From Phoebastria nigripes (Eukaryota > Chordata > Aves > Procellariiformes > Diomedeidae): DNA of 64,000 bases. The DNA lies in the NCBI GenBank assembly GCA_035582835.1, contig JAYKAV010003044.1, forward strand, positions 4,754,018 to 4,818,017, written 5' to 3'. This document shows positions 22,281 through 33,265 of the stretch, piece after piece (the stretch's first letter is position 1; the number at the start of each line of letters is the position of its first letter). The notes below the pieces were generated by a model that made no database searches, was not told the DNA's origin, and saw only the letters and a list, made by a program, of their open reading frames with translations. A program made the position numbers and the translations under genes.

Positions 22281-25200
22281 AACAGAGAGTCAATGAAGCA
22301 ACTGCAGCAGTACTAAAGCAGACAGCTTTCAAGGGAGAAGATGCTCAAAACCATAAATTGACAGTTACCCTGTCCCTTACCCCCAATCTTGGTTAAAGCC
22401 TCTAAGAATTAGAAATATTAACAAGATAAACCCAGCTTACTTGTCTGCAATCCATATTTATCTCAATGAGTTCCCAAGTTTCACGCACCACAATTCAGGC
22501 AAGACAGCAGAACAATAAAGTGTTTCCAGATGCTTAATAGTTTAAGACACAAAACTGTTTAAACTCTTGGTGGGTTCACTCGACTGCACAGCTCTGCTCT
22601 TAGGTCACACATATGACATGTTAGACAGAAAGAGAATTCACTGGGAACACAATCATCTGCAAAACAAATGAAAAAGGGACCAATACTTATTTGTACTAAA
22701 GCCATTTGACTTTCCTATTATACATGTGGAACAGCCTGAGATACACAAGATAGGGTGTTATCTAGCATTCCTGCAATCCTCAGTTCCTGGAAACACATGA
22801 ACATGTAAAAAGACAACCTTCAGGGCAAAGCAATTCCTTAACTCTTGCATCATAGCCTCAAAAGCAGGTTATTACTCGAGGGCCTCTTGGGCAACACTTG
22901 AGTATAAAAGTAAAACATGCTGCATGCCTAGAAGCTCCCTGGCTTTTATCAGCCTCTAATTTCTTTCANTGATCCACTGGCAACACTACATCTGTATAAT
23001 CCGAGACATCTAAGCCTTCTATTCCCCCTCCTAATGCGCCAGGTTACAAATTCCAAAAACTCAGGAATTTGGTTTGCGTTTGGATAGCAAGACAGAGAGA
23101 GCTAAGACTCTCGATTCTTTCTTGCTCTCACCCTGTTTTGCTCACAGTGAAACTATATTTCACCTTCCACCAAGTTATCAGAAACCTGCCATCCTGCAAA
23201 GAAAGGCATGAGCACCAACTGAAAGGCAAGAATTGGAAACACTTCAAACTAAAAAGCAGATGTTAAAATCCCAAACTCCTGGCTATCACCAAGTCTTCAG
23301 AATGGCCAGCATTTGAAAGCGTATGTTTTTTCAAAAGACATACAATAACCCAAGACAAACCTGTTGGGTTTATTGCAAGAGTCATGAGATAAAGTTCAGT
23401 GGCTTCTATTGTACAGGATAGCAGTGCAGGTGATGGGAAAAAGCTCATGCCCTCTATATAATATCAAAGGAGACTGACAAAGGTGAAATGAAGTGCTGTA
23501 ACTGCACGCCAATCAAGCCAGCACAGCAGAGAACAATAATACCCACCAGGCATTGTGACAACACAACAAGGGCTCCATTCCCTGTGTCCCAGGAGACAGC
23601 ACCAATTAATTAACAAATCACTTCTTGACTGTAACCTTTTCACCCTAAGGAAAAAAGCAAACAATTCCAAAACATCAAAATCAAGACTTGACAACAGTAC
23701 CCACCTTCTTGCCCTGAAAACGTGTCCCACTCTGGAACTAGCTGTCTTGTTTAAACAATGACCTAATCATCCCTCCAACATTTCCCATCAGGATCAGAAC
23801 AAACCAGACTATCTCAAAGGCAATTAACAGGTCAGGGACAAGCACAGCTAGAGGAGAGCAAAACAATCTGGTACAGAAGAGGAAGATACTACTTCATCCT
23901 TCATCCTCCTCCAGGGACATACGAGACTGCAGAATTGCTGCTTTGAGAACTGTAAAACTCTCCTTTGAGCCACTAAAAATTAAGTATGACAGGGCCAGGG
24001 AGAAGATGCTTTGGGGAACAACCTTGTATCTATGCAGCAAAATAATGATCCTGCTTTTAATTTTTCAAATCATTTTAGCTCCCCTCTGCTGCTTGCTACC
24101 TGTAAGAATTCCTAGTGCTTTAGGAAAGGGGGAAACAAGTAATCCACCAGAAACTAACACTCTGGGAGAACACAGAGCAGCAAAACCACCCTTGTATTCA
24201 AGCCTCACAGGAAGGGCAGCCCAAAAAAAATGTGCCCCACACCCGAAGTAGAAAAGAGGGATTGCAGCATGCCACATCAGTACCACTCAGCTGGTCCAAA
24301 CAAATCTACTCAAGCCTTCAGCTGCAAGGGGCCAGCATCTTAGATGCAAATGTATGTCTCAGTTGGATCTAATCCATTGAGTCCTGCTCCTGGCAGCCAA
24401 AGATCTCAATAAATCTAGACAATATCTATCAAATTAGTGCAGCTCATTATGTTTTTTTATGGTACAATCTAAGATGTCAACTAAATGGGGACTGCTGTAC
24501 TAGGCACAGTACAGTGATACAGTAGAAGAATGCATCCCTACCCCTAAAGAGTTTATTCCGCACTAATGTTAACAACTGTGTTGCACGAGACAAGATATTA
24601 ATTCCTTTCTCCCAAATCACTGCCGAGTCATCTTAGAAAAACATCACCTTTCCTTAATATGGACAAAAATCTTCATGGTATTAAGTATAAAGGAAATCTC
24701 ATAAGAGGCAGGTACGTAGGAGCATCCTTCTCCACCCTTCCTATTGATGTACCTGGAGAGAACATAAGCCGCAACACAAAGTTTTTAATTACATGAGTCT
24801 GGGACAATAGACACAAGTCTATTTTTTCCACAAATAAGAAATCCACAAGCCTCCTTCAGAGATGTGAATGGGATTTACCATCATGTGGAGTCCAAACAAG
24901 CTGGCAATCAGGCAAGGATCCTTCAAGTTTTACAAGCCCAGTTTGAAAACTATGCAGCAAAAGCTAAGGTACAGACAAGCATCCCTTCTGCAGAGACCTA
25001 GAATCATTTAACTGATTATTCACTGCTGTGGCTGCAGGAAAAACAAGCATTTGCAATACTGAAGAAAGTTATCCAGCTCGCTCTTGAGTTTGCTCTTATT
25101 TCTAGATGGTCAGAAGCTATATTTCTAGGGATGACTGACTTGGGAACAGCTTTGAAGTCTTACAGGGAAACCAGACAACTTAGCTAGTTTAGAGTTAGAA

Positions 25201-25855
25201 GAGAATTGTGCAAAGGTGCTGGCCAATAAGTTGAGCAACTTTTCTGTTTCAGCAGCTTATCTAACAGCAGATTCTTTTCTCCTCCCTCTAGTTGAAGTAC
25301 CTGGCAAATTTACTGTGATTGTGCATTTATGGAAAGCATTCTGCTTTAGGGAATTGTCTACGAGGAATTAGCCTATAAAGAAATGACTACTATAAAACAA
25401 CAAGCTGATGGGTGTGGAGGATAGAAATACTCTCCTGTTACGGAAATACTGCATACCAAGAACGGTAAAAAGTCCTGCCAGGTAAGATCTGCAGCAATCA
25501 TTTTGTCATCGCTGAAATATGTGATACCATAAGCTTCATTTAATTAAGCACATTTATTTCAAGTTCATTCCCAGCATTGTGTCATCCTCCTATTGTCAAC
25601 AAGTGGCATTTTAAGCTATGACTGACCTAGTCACAAGCCTTGAGCTAGTACCTGAAGAATTACACAAAGTTTCTCTAAAGATTTGAACAACTCCTGCTGG
25701 AAGCCTGATGCAAACAGATCCTCTGACACTGGAAGCTTCAAACTCTTCCTGTTTTAAGGCAAAAGCTGAATTTTCATCTGTGAAATTTGTGGGTGAAACT
25801 CAGCAACAGGAGAAAGCTTGAATGAAAAAGATGAAATGACAGTTTTCAAACTTCA

Positions 25856-25985
25856 GAAAGATTTAGGTTGGAAGAGACTCCTGGATATCAGCTAGTTCAA
25901 CTGCCTATTTTAAACAAGGCTAACTTCAACACTAGATCAGGATGCTCAATGTCTTTTATACAGGCTGTTTTAATCAACCCTGTCT
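25856..25985 (-). repeat. CR1 LINE 3'-end fragment
   Basis: ATTTAGGTTGGAAGAGACTC followed by AGCTAGTTCAACTGCC and then GGATGCTCAATGTC matches, in reverse complement, the 3' part of avian CR1 (GGTTGGAAGGGACCT ... ATCATCTAGTTCCAACC ... GGTTGCTCAAGGCC). It is diverged and truncated, supporting sauropsid, probably avian, origin. Confidence 0.75.
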
Positions 25986-28900
25986 ATTTCCAAACCATAG
26001 AATTAGAAGTAATGTCTAGCTGAGTCTATTATGCTGACTAGGATGAACTGGCATCCCAGAGAAAAATCATCTTAAAGCTATACCAAAACACTAGTGGTGG
26101 TTGCAGAGCAAGAACAAGTTCTCTCCTTTCTCCCAAAGAAGAGAGAGTCAGTCTTTCCTATTATGAACCTTCAAGTAGGACAGGAAGTGCATTGCTTCTC
26201 CAAATACAGTCAGTTTTCCTGACTTAAAGAGGGAAACCTGTCTGTAAGGTTAAGATAAGAATACATTTGATGAATTCTGACTTTGATTTGATCCAAGTCC
26301 TATGATATGTGGATCCTGGGGTTTGGGTTAGTCTCTCCAAAAATTTTCCAACTACTGCTATATTATCCCATCTTATACTGTGACTCCTGCAATACACCAC
26401 TAAGTCAACCAGAAAATGGTTCAGGCTACGACTCTTGGCAATGCTTATTAAGCATTGTTATTATCATACTTTTCCCTGTCACTTTCTTCTCCTCCAAACT
26501 CCCTATAGCATCCTAATTCCCCAAATATAGGACACAAGCTGCTTAACTCCTGTTTGCCTTTTTTTATTAATCATAGAGCAGAAACTTTCCTTATGAGATG
26601 TACTGACATGACCCTAGATAGGAAAGATATTTACCAGTTTCTTACAGCTCAGTGGTAGGAGATGATCCAGCTGGCAGCGGTACCTGAAGTCCATCTAAGC
26701 TCCCAAGTGACCCCAGCTTCCTGCTGCTAGGTCTGGTACACCACAAGCAAGCTGAGCACAGGCTCCAAAGCGGTGCAGACACCTGCTCCATAATTCAGAC
26801 TCACTGCAAACTCAGACAGTTCCGGCTTTCTTGATATAGCTACGACTCCACCCCACATACTGCCACCACTCCTGCACGCCAACCTCACAGCTAATAAGGA
26901 AATGGGACAATACCTTTGCAGTGAGTCACAGGCTGTCTAAAACAAAGCAGAAGTAAGAGAAAAGAATAGACAGTACTAGCAATTCCTTTTTGTAAAACAC
27001 AGTAAGACAGGCAAATATCACGCAAGGTAGGTAAGTGACAGAATGACAGGGGAAAAGCTAGACTCCTAGTCTGAGATAGGTCAGCATTTCTACCTGTAGG
27101 ACAGCTGCATTCCTAACCCTGCTGATTTTCAGCTAGTCACTCAGCTCAGAGGGACACAGCCATTTGGGTAACAGGCTATTTTCGTCTTATTGCAGGTGAC
27201 AAGTGAAAAAGCAGCAGCGGTTTTGTAGCCCTGGGATCAGGTTGCAGATGGAAGCCAGACCTGCTCTCAATAGCTTCTTTCCACAAACTTTCCTGCACTC
27301 TGAGAAGCACAAAAGCTCTCAGATATAACAGGGAAAATTCAGGAAGGATTTCAGGTTATTACATTACTGAGATCTGCAGCACAGCTACGTCTGTCACTCA
27401 ATCACCTACTCCAAGAAATACAAACACAAAAATTCCATAAAACGTGGAACAGTTAAGGATACGATGAAGAAAATCTAGAGCAACCATCTCCTCCCGTTCC
27501 TTAAAAGGCATCATATTTAAAATCTACCACATCTCACCCAAGTGAATCTTCATTTGGGATCTCACTGGGCCTGGCTAATATCACTGGCTTAAGCAATATT
27601 AAATCCCACATCAAAGCAAGATAAAGCCATGGAATTAATATACACATCGCTTGCTGAATTTCTCCACATACTGTGCAGTGAGAAACATGCACACACACAG
27701 TACACCAGACTTGTACCTTCTTCCACAGCAGAGTTAAACAATTAATTCTTTGCCAAATTCACTGCAACTTCTTCCTTTCAGATTTTCTTTTTACATGAAG
27801 ACAAGCAAAAAAAGCCCTTTGCTCTCTGCATTCTAGTCAATCCTGTTCTTCCCCTTGTAATAACAATATTTAATGAAGCTTCCATTACCTTTTTCTCCCC
27901 TCTTCTCTCCCAAATGAGATCAGAAATGTCCAGCAGCAACATCTTAACTTTGACTACAAGCTCTTTAAAGTAGTCCAATCTCACTGGCTGGAAGAGCACC
28001 TAGCACTTCTGTTACCAAGAAAGCAGGTGCACCGTCATATTTCACACATTGAACTTACTGCATATGATCTCTTCCCTTCCCATTACACAATTCCCTCCCC
28101 ATTTCTTATCTAACTTAAACTAAACACATTCAGAATGAACTTCATCACTCAAAGGTTTAAGCAGAAGCACAAATATTCCATTAAACCTGCTCTGTGGTCA
28201 TTTGTCAAATACCATAAACATTGGTTCTCCCCATATAGCATCTTAGAGAAGGTCTTTAAGGAGTTGTCATTTTGGAGCTTACACAAANAGCTCAGTTCTA
28301 CTAGCAGCTGAGCTAGCTACTACATCTACATAAGTGCCATTAATTTTTGGGTAGACGTGCCACAGACAACTCCAGCAGTGAGTTGTGCAAAACAGTAAAG
28401 GATGGTGGATAGCCCCATCCAAGGCTGCAATGCTGCCATAGCTCCTGGAAGCAAGGCTACCCCTTTTCCTAGCTGGCTCCACTCTGCAGCAGTCAGTATA
28501 AGCCAAGAACAGCAGGCTATTTAGGGGTTCTGCTGACTCAGTACCTTGGGAGAGGCCTGGGCAGAGTCCAGTGCACTGCAGATTTCAGAAGACTGTAAGC
28601 CACACGTAAGCACCCATGACTCATTAACCAAGCAATGCGCAAGCATTAGCCATAGATCATAAACCCGGAGTCATAGCTGTCAGTAGCCCCATGTCTACTC
28701 TAGCATGTCAGTCCAAAAACCTGTGGTTTTATAGCCTAGATAGGCCTGGGAAAGACAAGTTTATCCAACCCAAGAAGTTCCTGACCTGTCCCCCCAGTTC
28801 AGTCTGCTGGGACAGAGAGAACACTGCCAGGCTGATTCACAGCAGAGATTTTACTGTCACAGCAGTTCTGTCCTTTCTGGTTTGTTAAGCTCAGTCTCCT

Positions 28901-30744
28901 CCTTTATCAGGACTTTGAAGGATCTTTATAGAGTCTCCTTCTGGACATGCCTCTCTTCTTCCAAGGCCAGACCCACCCATTTGTACATCTTGGCCTCAAA
29001 GCAAGAGGCCAAGTGTCAAACAGGGTCTGCTGCCTGCACAACTTCTCCCCTTGTCTGAGCTGCATTAGGACAATTTACATTTTGATGCCCACTACTGCTT
29101 AGTCAGCCACTCAGCAGAATAGCCAGAGAACTTCAGAAGAGACCCATGCACCGCTGGCTGAAGTTGTCACCATCCTCTATGCTGAGAGATGCTCGCCATG
29201 CACCACCAAAGCATGCAGGGAGATGTGAAGATCAGGATTACTATCAGCACGTTATCTGGCCTTCCCATCTGCCCAAGGAGATGAGATAAACATTGTGACA
29301 CCAAAGCTGGTGAAAGGGCAATAGGATGCTTGCAACACAACTAGGGAAGTTACTCTCGGATGCGCCCCAGAAGCNCATCTTCCTCCCCACAATTCCCCTG
29401 CCCAAGGTTACTTGTACTGAAACAGTGCCAGACATTGCTCCTGCATCTAGCTTCATCCTGGCTTCTGAGGTGAATAAAGCCTGCATTTAGCAAAACTTGA
29501 CATGGGCTANATCTAGTTGCACAAGAGGAAAGACTATCAACCCTTGTAAGATGCATTTCAATTAACCACGAGTGCACTGCAATATTCTAGACAAGGTAAG
29601 AGTCTTGCATCTTAGCTGCTTCCCTTGTAAAGAGGTATAACAGTAGGCCCACACAACCAGGGGAGAACATCTACAGGAAGGCTTGCGTGAAAAAGAGTCA
29701 AACTCTGTTTTCAGGAGTATACAATTTTTTTTACTCTAATTCCTCTTACCAAAGCCTTCTCTTGTCCACTGGGTGAAGGATTCTTATTTCAGGGAAAAGG
29801 TTGCTTCAGACAGGCTGGCCATAGTTTTGATGCCTGGTCACTGCTCCTACAATACATTCAAATGCAAACAGAAAAAATACATAAAACTGAAGGCTCGAAT
29901 TAAGAGTTCCACAGTTGTATAAGCCCCTTCAGCTGAGTCTCTCTTTGGAAACAAAACAATGGCTCATGTGTTATTAACTTCTCTNCATTTGCATTAAGAG
30001 ATGGTCTGTACCAGTTACTGGAAGATTACTGGTGTTCTACCTTCAAAATACAAGGAAACACAGACTTGCCTACAAAATGGACTAGCAAGTTTCATCATAT
30101 ACTCAAAATGAGATCCCAGTCATCCCAGTTCTCCTGCTGAGGAGAAGTCCTCTCCATCCAGCTGTAGAGAACAAGCAGAAATAACTGTGTTTTTTAGAAA
30201 AAAGGAGGATTGACATCTTTTCAGCAAAAAAGCACTGATGTTTTGTTTCTCATTTAACCAGCTTTCTTCCAAGGCCATAGTATAAGTGAGTGCAAGGAAA
30301 AGATTTTTCAAAATCTGTACTAAAAATCCTCTAGTTCCCCCACGCTTTGAGACAAGGTACTTGCACTGAGATGTCAATAGGCAAGGACAGAAAAAAGTTC
30401 TCATTATCGGTATGAAATCTGCTATTGTGTCACTTACATTATAAGCCTGTCCATCCTCCATGATACAGAACAGATCAAAACAGAGCAAAGTATTAGAGAA
30501 TACAACGGTCAGCTAGCAGCAATAGACAATTTATAAGCTACTGTTTTCAGAGGAGTTCCTCCTTTCCTGCTCTGATCAAACTCCCTCCCTAAAGCTTATC
30601 CATAGTTCTGTCTGTCTAGAAAAATGATTTTTGTCAGCCTTTTTAAGTGAGAAGAACATTAAAAAGCCCCCCAAACCCACAAAACTAGTTTTAGAGAATC
30701 TCAATCTGGAGTCAAAGGGACAAAGCCACAAGCATCCCTAGCAT

Positions 30745-30790
30745 TACTCCACGAAAATCAGTGGAGTTGCCCCAGCAGTGACTTTAGCCT
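30745..30790. repeat. Ancient amniote repeat-like motif
   Basis: ATTACTCCACGAAAATCAGTGGAGTTGCC resembles a 'GTAACTCCACTGAAGTCAATGGAGTTAC' repeat common in turtles, crocodiles and birds. It contains an inverted ACTCCAC/GTGGAGT pair. The family is not assigned. Confidence 0.3.
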
Positions 30791-32888
30791 CATGTTACTG
30801 CTCCAACATCACTCACCCCTCAAATATTTTTTTTGTGCCTCAGCTTTCTGAAGCTACTTAAAATAGGTCAATTAACTTTCTCTTGGGGGACAAAACACAG
30901 TGTGAGATGACAAGTCAGAAGTGTGGTCACCAGAACTGCCTGTACTCAGCATCCTTGGGTCAGGTGCAGAGGGCAGCAAGCGAGAGGGAAGAAAAAAGGA
31001 GCCTCGTTATTTAAGAATCCTTTGCCCCTCTTACCCTCTTTGGAATTTAGGCCGAGTAGGTCATTCCACAGAGCCCAGAGCCAACAGTTTCACCATGCAC
31101 ATGGCTTTGTTGCACTCATTAGGCCTGAAGCAAAGTCCTAGATGCAACCCCATCCACAAGATATGTTACTCTGTTAGACCACAAGTTCTTCAAAGAATAG
31201 AAGAGCTGCAGTCTGACCAATGTGCCCACTGGAACTGTCAGTGTTAAAGGGTTAAGGCCCAATCTGAAACTCCCTGCAGCTGCCTGCAAATGTAAACACG
31301 TGTGCAAACATAACTCCTTGCTGGAATGGTGCACCTTTAACATTACTGGTTGCCAATACCATCAATGATAGAAGCAAAGTAGTCACTGGAAGAAAATGGC
31401 ATTCATCGTAACCAAATATTACATATTTACCTTCAGGTCCTGCAAAATAACCCTTCTTATCTCTGATCTACTAAACAAAAAAGCACCTCACACCACTTAA
31501 ATTATGAAGCCAATAACAATCAACCAAACTCACCCTCAGTAAGTGGAAACTCCAGAAGACACTGGCATGTATACAGCTAATAAAATATCAAAACAGACTG
31601 TACAGATGAGAGGTAGGTTGCTTACAAATGAATATATTTTATGTCAGGGATATAAAAGGTAAGCATAGGTGGGCCTGTCTTCAAAATACAGATGAAAACT
31701 TCACATCCATTCACCCCACCTGCTCTGCTGAGATGCCCCTGAAAGGTAGCAGGGAAAATAACACCAAACCCTGAGCCCAGATCTGTGCTGGTGTAGACAA
31801 TTAGCTCTAATGGACTGGTACTTACTTACCTCTGATCTGAAATGACTCCTAGTGTCTTTTTTTAATTCTTAACCGAGCTAGCCCTTCCTAAGTAATGGAA
31901 AGGCCCATCTCCTAAATAATGTAACAGTTACCTAGATAACAGATAATCCCATTGGCAGTTTGCACAGACACCTGAAACCTCATGATAAGCAGGTGAGTGA
32001 TGCATAGGGCACCCAGGTGCAGGTCAAGCCAAGCTTCACTTTGCCAGCATTCAGGAAGACTGAACAGGGGCAGTGGGGAACAAAGCCAAACACAGCATAA
32101 CAGAGCTTTCTTCCCCCATATGAGCATCAGGTGATACCAGCATATTATTTATCTTTTCCATTACAAAATGAATGTGGAGGCAACATGTTGAGCCACGTAA
32201 CAACACGGGAAATAGCACAAACTGTCCTCTCCACCCTAAGTGTAGCAGGAGAGGGGGACAGCTGCCAGCTCCTTGCAAAGAATTAAGGATTCAGCTTCTA
32301 TGTTCCCCTGTGTAAATGCTAGACATGACAATGAGCCACAGAGTGGCTAGTACCCCATGAATTCAGTTACCTTGTCTCCTGGATGTAGAAGCCAGGCAAC
32401 TAACTCACCAGAATCACTTACTGCTCACTAGAGTCAAGCTGCTAAGTAACATCCTCAGCTTTCCCTGTACAGCTGCAGCACATTCAGATAGCGTGAGCAC
32501 ACAGCTGCTTTTTTGGGTGCTATTACTTTCTGGGATCCCTCAGAAACCAGACACTCACCAGTATCCCCGACTCCAATGTGCATTTGTGTATGAAGGGCAT
32601 GAAGGAAGGGGGCTACAGAAGAGGAAAGAAAAAAAAAGGCAAAGGGAACACCCTTTACCCCAACACGACAGACTAGCAAGGGCAGTTACTGTTACGTTCT
32701 CCTACGTGACTTTCAAGACCTCCGAAAGCTTACCTATCTGTACATTTTTGCACGGACCACCACCACCTTCCACAGCCCCACTCAGACACAGACAGGCTCT
32801 GCAGAAAAGCTGGCAGAGAGTATAATATAGGCAGATACATACAGTACATCTGCAGACACAAGTACAAACACACACAGACCGCACTTAC

Positions 32889-33060
32889 CTGAAGANACAC
32901 AAGGTCCGAAAGGCTCCAGTTTAGTGGATTGCTGCTGGGGTCTCTCAAGGAGGTCTCGTCTGCAAAGCAGCTGCAAATCGCAGAGGCAGATCCTCTTTGA
33001 TCCACTCGGATCCCTGTGATCGCAAAGACAAAGGCAGGCTCAGGCCTGAACAAGCCCAGA
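32889..33060 (-). ncRNA. Candidate first exon of the miR-34a host transcript
   Basis: The exon end is defined by TTCAG|GTAAGTGC on the minus strand (last exonic base 32889), a near-ideal donor. It lies 159 nt downstream of the p53 response element. The 5' end is not visible, so the upper limit given is only a guess. In mammals the pri-miR-34a first exon is non-coding, short, and near the p53 site. Frames across it are shared by several overlapping readings and contain an N at 32896, so I do not call protein coding. Confidence 0.5.
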
Positions 33061-33067
33061 CAAGCCC
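33048..33067 (-). promoter_or_regulatory. p53 response element of the miR-34a promoter
   Basis: The minus strand reads GGGCTTGTCT then GGGCTTGTTC: two perfect RRRCWWGYYY half-sites with zero spacer. It differs at one base from the mammalian miR-34a p53 site as I recall it. It is on the miR-34a strand, 10.8 kb upstream of the hairpin and 159 bp above a consensus donor. p53 (or p63/p73) binding here would induce the primary transcript on DNA damage. Confidence 0.88.
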
Positions 33068-33174
33068 AAATAAAGCCTCTTCCTGAGCCTGCCCGGTTAC
33101 AAGAGAAGCCAGCCCTCTGGATGTCAGAGCTAGGTACCACGGCCCGGCTCCCACGAGTAAGAGAGAGGTCAGCA

Positions 33175-33265
33175 CACATCCATTTGTGACAATACAGGAC
33201 CTAATTTCTGCCGGTGCAACATCATTGATTTCAGTGAAGCTGAAATACACTGAATGGGAGCACTT
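33175..33265. repeat. Possible ancient amniote repeat fragment next to the miR-34a promoter
   Basis: GCCGGTGCAACATCATTGATTTCAGTGAAG and the following AATGGGAGCA resemble the 'CATTGACTTCAATGGGAGCAGGATC' type of repeat frequent in archosaurs and turtles. Weak match; alternative is chance. Confidence 0.25.

Larger units (their letters stand above)
22281..32888 (-). other. Probable intron of the miR-34a primary transcript
   Basis: About 10.6 kb between the donor at 32888 and the candidate acceptor at 22271. No coding exon recognised. It contains a CR1 tail fragment near 25856-25985, an ancient-repeat-like motif near 30745-30790, and short homopolymers. Otherwise I see nothing in it. Confidence 0.5.
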
